Shown here: piece by piece, positions 26,342 through 35,037 of the stretch
How positions within the stretch are numbered: the stretch's first letter is position 1
Layout of the letters: every line of letters begins with the position of its first letter
Source of the DNA: Bradyrhizobium sp. ISRA430
Lineage (GTDB): Bacteria; Pseudomonadota; Alphaproteobacteria; Rhizobiales; Xanthobacteraceae
Length of the DNA stretch: 64,000 nt
Direction of reading: 5' to 3'
NCBI RefSeq assembly: GCF_029909975.1
Contig: NZ_CP094516.1
Coordinates: 8,348,501 to 8,412,500, forward strand
Made by a program: the position numbers and the translations under genes
The notes under the pieces: model-generated
Told to the model about the DNA's origin: nothing
What the model saw: only the letters and a program-made list of their open reading frames with translations
The model's database searches: none

Positions 26342-27334
26342 CTAGGCAGGCTGCCTTCTGGCAGCCCACCATCCGGCGACGAATCCGATGATGCTATCGC
26401 CAAGACGCATCATCGGCTTTTCGTACAGCCTCCAGCTTAACAGCCCGATCAGGCAGGTCGCCGCCATTGCTCCAAAGCGAAGTGGTTCCTGCATCCACTC
26501 TGGCGGAAGGGGCGGCTGCAGGCGGATGTAGATGAAGGCAAAAACCAAAGGATGGATCAGGTAGATCGAATAGGAAGCGTCGCCAAGAGCGACGCCGATC
26601 TGGCTCTTCGCTGGAATGTTCAGGAAAGCAATCAGCGCGAAGTAAAGCGGGATGGGATACGTCGCTCGACCGAACGGCAGCACAAAGAATAGCGCCGCGC
26701 AGATCAGGACGGGGATGACGACACCGAAACGCGAGGCTCGCTGGTAGGTTAGATACGCCATGATCCCTGCGAGGAAATTTCCGTAGTAGCTGAAGAACTG
26801 TTCGAAGTACCAAGGCAGCATCATCGAGTGGTGGGCGACAAGCCCGGCAATCAGCGCGGCGATCAGCCCGCGCAGACCGAACAGCGGGACTGTCACTGCC
26901 GCTAGTACGTAGAACGCCATTTCATGCTGAAGTGACCAGCCAAGGTCGTAGAAGGGGAACCCCTCGGTCGGAAGCAGCGTGAGCGACCAGTTGAAGAAGG
27001 CGTCGGTCTGTCGTTCGTTGCGACCAAGAAACCGGGTTAATTCTAGGAAGACGAAGGACGTTGCGATCCACAAGGGATAAAGCCTAAAGATGCGCCGGAT
27101 CAGAAACGGCAGAGGGGCGAAATGTGGTGACGTCGTGACAAGGCAGATCACGAAGCCCGATATTGCGAAGAAAAAATCGACCGCGATCCAGCCGTAGTCG
27201 CGCAAGATTGGGATCGGGTAGGACGTCCCTGTCGGGAATAGCATGGTGACATGCCAAGAGTGAAAATAAGCGATCGACAGCGCCGCAACGGCGCGCGCGA
27301 TTTGCAGCCCATCTAGCTTTTGGCTTTGTTGCAT
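26342..27334 (-). CDS. Acyltransferase 3 family membrane protein (OafA-like)
   Basis: The 330-aa polytopic inner-membrane protein has about 10 hydrophobic helices. Family marks are the N-terminal LDGLQIARAVAALSIAYFHSW (the expected R-A-x-A and catalytic-type histidine), GWIAVDFFFAISGFVI, RRIFRLYPLWI and a C-terminal DASYSIYLIHPL. Relatives O-acetylate or otherwise acylate O-antigen, Nod factor or exopolysaccharide sugars. AGGGGGC precedes the ATG. It is monocistronic within a pseudogene-rich stretch, suggesting it arrived as an isolated modification gene. Confidence 0.88.
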   Translation of the reverse strand: MQQSQKLDGLQIARAVAALSIAYFHSWHVTMLFPTGTSYPIPILRDYGWIAVDFFFAISGFVICLVTTSPHFAPLPFLIRRIFRLYPLWIATSFVFLELTRFLGRNERQTDAFFNWSLTLLPTEGFPFYDLGWSLQHEMAFYVLAAVTVPLFGLRGLIAALIAGLVAHHSMMLPWYFEQFFSYYGNFLAGIMAYLTYQRASRFGVVIPVLICAALFFVLPFGRATYPIPLYFALIAFLNIPAKSQIGVALGDASYSIYLIHPLVFAFIYIRLQPPLPPEWMQEPLRFGAMAATCLIGLLSWRLYEKPMMRLGDSIIGFVAGWWAARRQPA

Positions 27335-27443
27335 CGGTGCCCCCTGCGCAGTTCGGCCGGCATCTTAGTCGGAAGTTTGTGGCGTTCAACTACATATCAT
27401 AGGTCAAGAGACCGGCGCTCGCTCGGGCAACGCGGGCCCTCGG

Positions 27444-27465
27444 CCGCCCTTGTCGGGCGTTTTTG
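27444..27465 (+). terminator. Candidate rho-independent terminator
   Basis: The stem CGCCC (27445-27449) and GGGCG (27455-27459) with loop TTGTC is followed by TTTTTG. It points along the plus strand, with no intact plus-strand gene directly upstream, so it probably belonged to a gene now lost or decayed. Confidence 0.5.
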
Positions 27466-27478
27466 TTGGGGGAATGAA

Positions 27479-27655
27479 ATGAGGCTTATCGACGAACGGC
27501 ACCGCCGACTGGACGCGTCGGCTGCCTGTACGCCTGTAGGCGTTGCGATCGCCTCGATAGGTTCAACTTCGACGACGCATGCCGGCTGTACCGGGGGCGC
27601 GGGTATCGAATGCAGGATCGGGCAGAACTCGAGCGGCAAGCTCGAATATCTCTAA
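27479..27655 (+). other. Short ORF of doubtful status before the IS630 remnant
   Basis: A 58-codon frame begins MRLIDERHRRLDASAAC 14 bases after the terminator T-run, with GGGGGAATGAA as a possible ribosome site. It has no recognisable family and its 3' end abuts the truncated transposase. It may be the 5' part of an interrupted small gene. Confidence 0.25.
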
Positions 27656-28355
27656 TACGCGGGCTCGTGGCCGAGCTTGCCGGACGCGGCCTGAAGGTCG
27701 ACTACCACTCGGTATGGGACTTCGTGCATGCCGAGAAGCTCAGCTTCAAAAAAAGCGTGGCTGGCCGAACGCGATCGACCCGAGGTCGCGCGGCGGCGAG
27801 CCCAGTGGGCGAAGTATCAAGGTCGCATCGAAGCTGAACGGTTGGTCTTCATCGACGAGACCTAGACCAGAACCGACATGGCCCCTTTGCGGGGATGCCG
27901 CGCGGGCACAGGCTTCCCGCCAAGGTCCCTCACGGCCGCTGGAAGACGATGACCTTCCTGGCGGCCCTGCACCATGACCGGATCGATGCGCCATGGTTCA
28001 TCAAGGGGCTGATCGATGGCGTGAGTTTTCGCACCTATATCGAGAGGGTTCTTCTGCCCGTCCTCCGACCCGGCGATATCGTCTTGGACAACCTCGGCAG
28101 CCACAAGAGCAAAAGCAGTTCGCCAGCTCATCCGCTCGGTCGGCGCCAAGCTCTTCTTCCTGCCAAAATACTCGCCCGACCTGAACCCGATCGAACAGGT
28201 CTTTGCCAAGCTCAAGCATCTGCTCCGAAAAGCTGCCGCACGAACCGTCAATGCGGTCTGCGCCGCAATTGGCCAGGCACTCGATGCCCTCACCCTCGAT
28301 GAATGCGCCAACTACCTCAAAATCTCAGGCTCAAACCTAATGCCATCACGCTTTA
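27655..28355 (+). pseudogene. Degenerate IS630-family transposase
   Basis: The frames read in order: LKVDYHSVWDFVHAEKLSFKK, then LAERDRPEVARRRAQW and LVFIDET followed by an in-frame TAG where the family has Trp, then HGRWKTMTFLAAL, VLDNLGSHK, and after another frame change LFFLPKYSPDLNPIEQVFAK and DECANYL. These are the DDE-type D, D and E blocks of IS630 transposases. At least two frameshifts, the nonsense codon and a missing helix-turn-helix N-terminus make it inactive. I could not define terminal inverted repeats. Confidence 0.88.
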
Positions 28356-28359
28356 GATG

Positions 28360-28737
28360 GACCGCGGGCGCTTTTCGTCCGGTCCGTTCATGCTTGCGCC
28401 GGCTCGGCAGTCTTCGCCAATGTGTCGTCGCGCTTCACCGACTATCCTGCGCGGCGACATCAACAATCAGTTCGCAGGTCCACGGTCGCGAAATACTGGA
28501 CTTAACAAGGGCGTCAAACAGCAAAAGCCCGTCCTCAGGTCTTGTCATCCTTGGCGCGCTTTTTGAGATTTTTCGGGAGCGTAGACTTCGCAGAGCGTTG
28601 CGCGCCGCATTCACGACGCTGTCGTGCGTCGAGGGTTCCCGCCGGCTTGCGGAATTCGTCCGCCGATCAAGCAGCGCTGAAGAGAGGCGGGTTGAGAGCG
28701 CCGCGAAGCGCACGCGGGTGCATGCTCGGATAATGCC
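28360..28737. other. Intergenic stretch after the IS630 remnant
   Basis: About 380 bp with a long plus-strand frame (to 28900) whose translation is compositionally odd (rich in R, S and L) and resembles nothing I know. It runs through the repeat copy B, so the frame is unlikely to be a gene. Confidence 0.4.
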
Positions 28738-28899
28738 GACAAACCTGTTGGAGCGGCAGTTCCCTCAGAGTAGGATACGGGGTGATCACACGGGGCTGGA
28801 CGTGATCCTCTGCTCCGTCTATCGGATAGTCGGGGCGTCAGCGTGGCGCGGAGACAACTGTCGTGACCGGCCCGCCAAGCTAGCCGACCGGGCACGATG
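28738..28899. repeat. 162-bp direct repeat, copy B
   Basis: Second copy of the repeat at 23796-23957, in the same orientation with seven mismatches. Copy B ends 57 bp before the NeuD-like gene, so it forms part of that gene's upstream region. Confidence 0.9.
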
Positions 28900-28956
28900 A
28901 CATCAGAGACCTCGCGCACGGCAAAATCGGCATAGGAAGTTGCAGCAGGAGAAACT

Positions 28957-29625
28957 GTGCAGAAGCAGCCTATTGTTGTTTTCGGAATCGGTGACATCGC
29001 CGAGTTGGCGGATTTCTATTTCACTCATGATTCCGACTACGAGGTCGCCGCGTTCACGGTCGACTCCGCTTTTCTGAAGCAGCACGAATTTCGCGGCCGT
29101 CCGGTGGTCGCCTTCGACGACGTCGTGGACAGGTTTCCGCCCGACAGCTTCGGCTGCTTCGTAGCCGTCAGCTACGCGAATCTCAACGCTGTGCGGACTG
29201 AGAAAGTCGCTGCCGCGAAGGCAAAGGGCTATCGACTCGCAAGCTATCTCAGCAGCCGCGCGACAGTATTTCCTGGCTTCGAGCTCAGGGAAAACTGCTT
29301 CATCCTTGAAGACAATACCATCCAGCCCTTTGCGACGGTCGGCGCAAACGTGACGTTGTGGAGCGGCAACCATATCGGCCATCACTCGATAATCGAGGAT
29401 GATGTGTTCCTCGCGTCCCATATCGTTGTATCTGGCGGCGTGCGGATTGGGCAGGCCAGTTTTGTAGGGGTGAATGTCACGATCCGCGATCATGTGACGG
29501 TCGGCCGGAAATGCGTCCTTGGCGCGGGCGCTCTGGTGCTCGAAAATCAGCCGGACTTCTCGGTGGTTGCGCCGCGGGGATCCGAGCGTTCACCGGTGCC
29601 CAGCAATCGTCTTCGAAAACTCTGA
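28957..29625 (+). CDS. NeuD/PglD-like hexapeptide acetyltransferase
   Basis: The 222-aa product has an N-terminal Rossmann-like nucleotide-sugar-binding half (IVVFGIGDIAELADFYF) and a C-terminal left-handed beta-helix built of hexapeptide repeats (FILEDNTIQPFATVGANVTL and onward; VGRKCVLGAGALV). This is the NeuD/PglD layout; such enzymes acetylate amino or hydroxyl groups of sugars with acetyl-CoA. A histidine in the helix region (NHIGHHSIIEDD) fits the catalytic His. GTG is used as start. The next gene starts 7 bp downstream, so the two are cotranscribed. Confidence 0.85.
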   Translation: MQKQPIVVFGIGDIAELADFYFTHDSDYEVAAFTVDSAFLKQHEFRGRPVVAFDDVVDRFPPDSFGCFVAVSYANLNAVRTEKVAAAKAKGYRLASYLSSRATVFPGFELRENCFILEDNTIQPFATVGANVTLWSGNHIGHHSIIEDDVFLASHIVVSGGVRIGQASFVGVNVTIRDHVTVGRKCVLGAGALVLENQPDFSVVAPRGSERSPVPSNRLRKL

Positions 29626-29632
29626 GTCCGCG

Positions 29633-30553
29633 ATGCCGTGGCAACGCCTGGGTCTTGTGTATGCTCCGAGCGGAACGCTGCCGTGGGCGCGGAGCCATGC
29701 GGCGTTGCCCGTTCCCTCGTATCTGGGAGGAGACATCTTTCGCTTCTTCTATAGCTCGCGCGATGTGGACAGGCGCTCGCATGTCGGATGGGTAGACGTG
29801 GAGGTGTGCGAGAAGCCTCGGGTCCACGGCATCGCGCACGTGCCCGTGCTCGCACCGGGAGTGGACGGCACTTTCGACGACAGCGGCGTTGGCATCGGAA
29901 GTGTCGTCGTGACCGATGGTGAGATTGCGATCTATTATATGGGCTGGAATCTCGGAACTCGCTCACCTTGGCGAAATGCAATCGGGCTTGCACGATCTTC
30001 ATCTCTGGACGGTGCGTTTGCGCGATATTCGGCCGGTCCGATTTTGGACCGTTCGCCGGAAGACCCCTACACGCTTTCCTACCCATGTGTGTTGCGGTTC
30101 GGTCCCGATGAATGGAGGATGTGGTATGGCTCAAATCTCGCGCCCGCGGTCGGCAACGCGGATATGCAGCATGTAATCAAGCAAGCGCGATCGGCCGACG
30201 GGATTCGCTGGAAGCGGGATGGCAGGACCGTAATCGGGTTCGCCGACGAAGCCGAATATGCGCTGGCGCGTCCAAGCGTGGTGCCGGTCGGCAACAGTCT
30301 ATTGATGTGCTTTGCGTGTCGCGGCTCGCGCTATCGTATTGGTGCGGCGGCATCGAGCGACGGCGGGACCAGTTGGACGCGGCTGGACGTCGCGATGGGG
30401 CTTGTTCCGTCCGATCGAGGTTGGGATAGCGAGATGACTTGCTACCCTGCGCTGTTCTTGCACCGCCAGCGCCTGTGGCTAGCGTACAACGGCAACGGAT
30501 ACGGGGCGACGGGCTTTGGTCTGGCTGTGTGGGAAGGTTCGTTGCCCGTCTAG
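29633..30553 (+). CDS. Predicted five-bladed beta-propeller glycosidase-like protein
   Basis: Predicted 306-aa cytosolic protein. The repeated pattern of short strands ending in aspartate or tryptophan motifs (YMGWNLGTRSPWRNAIGLARSSSLDG; WRMWYGSNLAP; KQARSADGIRWKRDG; AASSDGGTSWTRLD; LWLAYNGNGYGATGFGLA) is typical of GH43/GH32/GH130-like five-bladed propellers. Catalytic residues cannot be assigned with certainty. The ATG at 29633 is chosen because it follows the NeuD-like stop by 7 bp. It probably works with that acetyltransferase on a sugar or glycan. It converges with the dioxygenase-like gene, with only 4 bp between the stops. Confidence 0.65.
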   Translation: MPWQRLGLVYAPSGTLPWARSHAALPVPSYLGGDIFRFFYSSRDVDRRSHVGWVDVEVCEKPRVHGIAHVPVLAPGVDGTFDDSGVGIGSVVVTDGEIAIYYMGWNLGTRSPWRNAIGLARSSSLDGAFARYSAGPILDRSPEDPYTLSYPCVLRFGPDEWRMWYGSNLAPAVGNADMQHVIKQARSADGIRWKRDGRTVIGFADEAEYALARPSVVPVGNSLLMCFACRGSRYRIGAAASSDGGTSWTRLDVAMGLVPSDRGWDSEMTCYPALFLHRQRLWLAYNGNGYGATGFGLAVWEGSLPV

Positions 30554-30557
30554 ACCC

Positions 30558-31388
30558 TCAGGATTGTTTCGGACGTCCGGCGAGGTATTCGGCGATCGAT
30601 CCAGGCTGACGCACGTTGTAGCCCAGCAGTCGGCGCAGTTCGCTGTCGCTAGTAAACTCATTTCCTAGCGCACTGGGCAGATCGATCTGCTGGCGGATCA
30701 ATGGAATGGTGTAGACGTGATTGACAGCACGCCGCGCTTTGGCTGTCGCGTTGACACCGCCGCTGTGGAAGACCATGCAGTCGAGCACGATAAACGAGCC
30801 CGCAGGCGCGGAAATTGGCAAGGCTTGCGTCTTCACGAAATGATCCGATGGAAAGGCTTCCTGGCGGTGTGACGCCGGCAACACCATCGTGGCGCCGTTT
30901 TCAATTGTGAACGCATCGAGGCAGAACAGTGCATTAATGGCAAGCGGACGTGACGATACGAAATGTTGATATGGCAAATCCCTATGCCAAGCCCCTTGGT
31001 TGTATTGATTTCCATTCGGCGGATTGACGATGCCGTTCTGCTGGTTGAGCACGACGTAGCCGGAGATCAGTCGGCTGCAAATATCCAGGATCCTGCTGTT
31101 GGTAGCCAGCTCAAGAAAAAGTGGATCGTGAGCCAGAGGCAATCGGATGGTATTGTGTTCGTCAATCGATCTGAGCGCATCGGCGCCGCCGTGTCGGGAT
31201 GTATAACTTTCCTGCGTCCGATCGAAAGCATCGGTTAGCGTCGCCAACTGTTCGCGGCTATAGCCGCCGTCGACCACGCCGTATCCCAACTGGCGGATGG
31301 ACTCGCAGGTTCTCTCGACGTCGTTCGCCGATTGTGTCTGTTCGAGGATACCATAGCGTCGGGGACTATCGTTCTGCAGGGTATTCAT
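30558..31388 (-). CDS. Phytanoyl-CoA dioxygenase (PhyH) family protein
   Basis: The 276-aa product is a likely Fe(II)/2-oxoglutarate oxygenase. The iron facial triad is visible as H135-R-D137 in WHRDLPYQH and distal H208 in DCMVFHSGGVNAT, with a downstream arginine for 2-oxoglutarate. Relatives hydroxylate lipids, amino acids or, in surface-polysaccharide loci, sugars and methylated side groups. The ATG overlaps the preceding methyltransferase stop as ATGA, so it is the last of four translationally coupled genes. Confidence 0.85.
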   Translation of the reverse strand: MNTLQNDSPRRYGILEQTQSANDVERTCESIRQLGYGVVDGGYSREQLATLTDAFDRTQESYTSRHGGADALRSIDEHNTIRLPLAHDPLFLELATNSRILDICSRLISGYVVLNQQNGIVNPPNGNQYNQGAWHRDLPYQHFVSSRPLAINALFCLDAFTIENGATMVLPASHRQEAFPSDHFVKTQALPISAPAGSFIVLDCMVFHSGGVNATAKARRAVNHVYTIPLIRQQIDLPSALGNEFTSDSELRRLLGYNVRQPGSIAEYLAGRPKQS

Positions 31389-32536
31389 CTCGGGATCAGT
31401 TCGTTCCAGGTGATTGGATGAAGACCGTCGCGTTCCAGTCGCCTAGCGACAGCCTCCTGAACATGAGGCGCCGTCGCGATCAGGGTCGGCCAACGAAGAT
31501 TCTGAACCGCATCTCGATAGGATGCAACGGGTTGCCCGAGGTCCCAGGCCTCGGTTGGATCGTCGAGCACGAGCGAGTCGATACGCGCCCAGGTTTTAGG
31601 TGCATAAGTCCTCAGCAGGGCTGCGGTCTGGCCGGCACCAAAGGTCAACAGGTTCGTAGCGGATCGCGACCGATCTAGGAGAAACTGATCCAGCGTTCGC
31701 CAGTGCTCCAAATAGGATTGCCGTTCGGAATGGAGCCGGACCGAGTCCGCGTCCTGCGCGAGAGGCTTATCGCGATCATCGGTCTGCGCAGCGAAAATTG
31801 ACATTTGGAAATCGCCGATGGCGCTCGGTGCCGAGGCCTGCTTTTCAGTCGCCAGCGCCGCCCGCCTGCCGCAGATCCGAAGGGCGCCGCGTGTCAGACT
31901 ATAAAGATGATCGTAGAACAGCAGCTCCACGTTTGGCGAGTGTCCGTCCGGACATATGATCACTATGCGTCCGTCTGGTGCAAGATGGTCACGCAACGAT
32001 CGGAGAAATGCGGTTGGGTCGATTGTATGCTCAATGACATTTACTGCGATAATTAGGTCGAAAGGACCTGTGCCGGCGGGAACATCCTCAATAAATCCGC
32101 GCACGAGCCTGATGCCCTGCTGCGATCGGGCCGTCTCTGGCAACGCAGGATCTACGCCGCAGGCATCCGCATCAGGCCAGGTTTGCCGCAGTTCGGATAA
32201 CAGTGCGCCCGAGCCGCAGCCAATTTCCAGAATGGCACTGGGTGGGACGCATTCACCGCGGATCCAGCGGCCGTAGGCCTGCGCCCGCGCAGCATCCGAT
32301 TTCGGGGCAGCAGCAGCGAGATTGTAATTGTCATCGTAAATGGCGCGTATATCATTTTCCGCTGAACTCGATGCGTGGAAGGCCGTGCCGCACGCCAAGC
32401 AAGACATTTTGGCCAATGCGCGAGGCGTCGCCCGTCCGTCGCTGAGCATCGATTGGCAAGGATGCGGGAGCGCTAGTGCGGCGGCGCCGCTACCGCAAAT
32501 CGGGCAAGGTACGGATGATACGGCCGCGCCTATCAA
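31385..32536 (-). CDS. SAM methyltransferase with N-terminal zinc ribbon (sugar C-methyltransferase-like)
   Basis: Predicted 383-aa enzyme. Residues 8-60 hold CPICGS and CLACGTAF, the zinc-ribbon of TylCIII/NovU-type and related methyltransferases. The SAM domain starts at ILEIGCGSGALLSEL and includes FDLIIAVNVIEHTIDP. A C-terminal helper domain (LLTFGAGQTAALLRTY) is also present, as in sugar C-methyltransferases. The TTG start at 32536 is preferred: GGAGG lies 7 bases upstream and TTG overlaps the previous stop as TTGA. A longer frame to 32629 would be antisense-like in composition. Confidence 0.8.
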   Translation of the reverse strand: MIGAAVSSVPCPICGSGAAALALPHPCQSMLSDGRATPRALAKMSCLACGTAFHASSSAENDIRAIYDDNYNLAAAAPKSDAARAQAYGRWIRGECVPPSAILEIGCGSGALLSELRQTWPDADACGVDPALPETARSQQGIRLVRGFIEDVPAGTGPFDLIIAVNVIEHTIDPTAFLRSLRDHLAPDGRIVIICPDGHSPNVELLFYDHLYSLTRGALRICGRRAALATEKQASAPSAIGDFQMSIFAAQTDDRDKPLAQDADSVRLHSERQSYLEHWRTLDQFLLDRSRSATNLLTFGAGQTAALLRTYAPKTWARIDSLVLDDPTEAWDLGQPVASYRDAVQNLRWPTLIATAPHVQEAVARRLERDGLHPITWNELIPR

Positions 32537-33180
32537 GTCTTTGCCTCCGGATGTCGCACCAGGACCGTGAACTCGTACAGTCCATAGTCCTGCAGGAGCG
32601 CGACCGATCGGCCGTACCGTGAAAGGCAATACCCGAGCATCTCTGACGGGTCGGCATAGTATAGGTTTGATCTTCGCCGGTCAGGATCGCTCGACAGGCT
32701 TAGGACGTTGAAGCCAAATCCTTTACGTCCGGCGTGGGCGAGGACGTCCAACGTTTCGCGAATATAAGTAAGCCACGTCTCATCCGAGACGTCGCCTCTG
32801 ACGTTGAATATCCCGCTGGCGATCGCAAAGTCGGCCTTTGCATCCAACGAAGCTCCGATGTGCCAGCTCCGATCATCACCTTCTCCGTGAAGCCTCCGAG
32901 CCGCCTCGACCATGCTGGGTGCTATATCGTATCCCCTGAAATGTCCACGATGGCCAACGCTTCTGAGAAAGCCCAGAAAATCTCCAAATCCGCAGCCAAG
33001 ATCGATAATCGACCCGTCTTGGTCGTGCTCGAGCAATCGAAGAAACTGCCGATGTCGAAGCTGATGCGATTCAACCCCATTCCAATCGACACCGCGCGAT
33101 GTCGCGCCGTGGGCGTCGAGTTTGGCGGCATAATACGCCGCCACTTCGGAGAGAATTCTCTCTTGCTTTGAGTCTGTCAC
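32533..33180 (-). CDS. Class I SAM-dependent methyltransferase
   Basis: The 215-aa product has motif I IIDLGCGFGDFLGFL, a post-I acidic residue (GYDIAPSMVEAA) and the FAIASGIFNVR strand typical of small SAM methyltransferases acting on sugars or lipid-linked intermediates. It uses GTG as start, overlapping the glycosyltransferase stop as GTGA. Specificity is unknown; together with the second methyltransferase and the dioxygenase it suggests heavily modified sugar residues. Confidence 0.85.
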   Translation of the reverse strand: MTDSKQERILSEVAAYYAAKLDAHGATSRGVDWNGVESHQLRHRQFLRLLEHDQDGSIIDLGCGFGDFLGFLRSVGHRGHFRGYDIAPSMVEAARRLHGEGDDRSWHIGASLDAKADFAIASGIFNVRGDVSDETWLTYIRETLDVLAHAGRKGFGFNVLSLSSDPDRRRSNLYYADPSEMLGYCLSRYGRSVALLQDYGLYEFTVLVRHPEAKT

Positions 33181-34157
33181 TCTTGGTTCTCGATATCAAT
33201 GAGGGAAGCAGACTGCATCAGCCTCTCGACAGGCTGAGTAGAGGAGCGGTGGACGGAGCGCACGATCGTGTAAGGTCTGCGCTTAGTTTCCGCCAGGATG
33301 CTCGCCATGTAGATTCCCAGGATGCCGAGAATCAGTGTGATAAGTCCTCCGAGAAACCACAACGAAATGATCTGCGAGGCAAATCCGCTCACTCCGATAC
33401 CATTCGTGAGGTAACGCAGCAGGAAGTAGATGATGACGCCAATCGACGTCATGAAGATTAACAGTCCAGTATAAAAGACGAGATACAGCAGCCGTGTCGA
33501 CGAGGTCGTCAGGTGCTTTACTGCAAGATCGATCCGCTTCCAAATCGAGTATGTCGACGGCGAACTCGAGAGCTTCGCGACGACCATCGGGATTTGGCAG
33601 AACCCAGTGACTTCCCAGAGATCGGACATGACGAATTCCCGATCGCGGTGTCGGATCAGCGCATTGACGTAGGCGGCTTTCATCAATCTCGAGGTGACGA
33701 GATTCCGCGGCAGAGGTCGGTCGCCAAGCGCGTCGACTAGGGCAAAAAAGACGGTGCCCCCAGCACGCTCCAGAAAGCCGCCGCGCCGAGCCTGCTGCAC
33801 GCCATAGACGACATCGCAATCGCCCTGACGAAAGCGTTCATAGAACAAGGCCAGGTCTTCGGGCTGCTCCTCAAGGTCGCTGTCGATCAGGAATACGAGA
33901 TCGCCGGAGGCATAGGCCAATCCGGTCATGATTGCCTTGTAGTGTCCAAAATTGCGGGAAAGATCGACGACGACAACGCAAGGGTCCGAGCTTTGCAGTT
34001 GCAGAGCTACCTCCAGGCTGTCGTCTGGAGATCCGTCATTCACCATGATCAGTTCGAGGTCGTCGGTTATCTTGCGAGCCGTTTCGATCGCTCGCCGATG
34101 GAATTCTCGGATGTAGGGTGCGGACCGATAGAGCGTGGTGACGATCGAAATTTTCAT
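33177..34157 (-). CDS. Membrane-anchored family 2 glycosyltransferase (GtrB/DPM-like)
   Basis: Predicted 326-aa enzyme starting at MKISIVTTLYRSAPYI, with GGAGGAG upstream of ATG 34157. The GT-A core shows MVNDGSPDDSLEVAL and the metal-binding LIDSDLEEQPEDL. Two C-terminal transmembrane helices (FYTGLLIFMTSIGVIIYFLL; LWFLGGLITLILGILGIY) match polyprenyl-phosphate-sugar synthases of the GtrB/DPM1 type, which charge undecaprenyl phosphate with a sugar for use on the periplasmic side. It is the first gene of the four-gene coupled operon. Confidence 0.88.
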   Translation of the reverse strand: MKISIVTTLYRSAPYIREFHRRAIETARKITDDLELIMVNDGSPDDSLEVALQLQSSDPCVVVVDLSRNFGHYKAIMTGLAYASGDLVFLIDSDLEEQPEDLALFYERFRQGDCDVVYGVQQARRGGFLERAGGTVFFALVDALGDRPLPRNLVTSRLMKAAYVNALIRHRDREFVMSDLWEVTGFCQIPMVVAKLSSSPSTYSIWKRIDLAVKHLTTSSTRLLYLVFYTGLLIFMTSIGVIIYFLLRYLTNGIGVSGFASQIISLWFLGGLITLILGILGIYMASILAETKRRPYTIVRSVHRSSTQPVERLMQSASLIDIENQE

Positions 34158-34847
34158 CGGCCGCTCCTCCGATTGCTGAGGCCCGCTGGCCACGAATAGT
34201 GTACGAGTCGCCGATGTTTGATTGGAGTGAACACGATCTATTCAACAGGGCAATTGCTGCTGTGCAAAACGGAGGGCACGCCTTCGAGTGGACCATTCAG
34301 CTTTACGGTTTGCATCATTTTGCAGTTTGCGAAAACAGCGTATTTTGCAACGCTTGGGCATTATGGAATGGCCTACCGCCTATTGTCATACGATACGCGA
34401 GCCGCACGCGCAAACGTGCGGAACTCCTAAATCGCGAACTTTGAACCGGTGTCGTAACCTTCGGCCCAAAGCTTTCCGATTGGCCCGGAGCCGGGGGTAA
34501 TAGCCCGGAACTCTTCCGGAGCATTTCAATTCGAAAGTGATAGAGAACTTAACTGCGATCAAGGGTTGTCAGGCAGGCTTGGACGGGCACCGTAGCGACG
34601 GCAAGGCGACACTCTCTTGCCTGCGGATCGATATCGATATCTATGGCGCATCGCCGACGGCGCGGTACACCGTCAAAGGCGAGAACCACCAGTCGCAGCA
34701 GGATCGATGGGTCTGTGATCTGCTTCAATGCCGGCGACGGGGCGGCCGGCTTCTATTGCACCGCTTGAAGCAGTCCAACCCCGGCTGCGGGCTCATGTTT
34801 CGGGGATGACACCTGCCGTTCGTCGGCTGAGATCCCTCCGTAAACAG
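34158..34847. other. Low-GC intergenic region, no gene recognised
   Basis: 690 bp between the GT2 start and the lipoprotein remnant. By eye it is A+T-richer than the flanks (for example 34240-34560). Open frames at 34199-34444 and 34537-34809 have no family character. It should hold the promoter of the GT2 operon near 34160-34300. Confidence 0.4.
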
Positions 34848-35009
34848 CTAATCCAGCTTCGTGCCGACCAACCGTTTGCGATCGGGAGCCGCAGCCGACA
34901 GTGGCTCGGCTTCTTTGTCACGCACAAGTGCAGGGAGATACGCATGACTATCCGCGCCCGTATACCCGGCGGTCAGGGTACACAGCCCCACAAATAACAG
35001 AGCACGCAT
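34848..35009 (-). pseudogene. Truncated copy of the small lipoprotein gene
   Basis: The 53-codon frame MRALLFVGLCTLTAGY...LVGTKLD parallels the first 53 residues of the intact lipoprotein (25142-25537), including ADSHxxLPA and LVGTKL. It then stops, missing about 78 residues, and the lipobox cysteine is replaced by Tyr (TAGY). The copy is therefore non-functional as a lipoprotein. Confidence 0.8.
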
Positions 35010-35037
35010 TTCACCAGGTTGCGAGTCCATCGGGTCT

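Noticed and set aside
28340..28900. 186-codon plus-strand frame running into repeat copy B
   Set aside because: Composition is atypical, it joins the transposase tail to the repeat, and no homologous frame start occurs at copy A.
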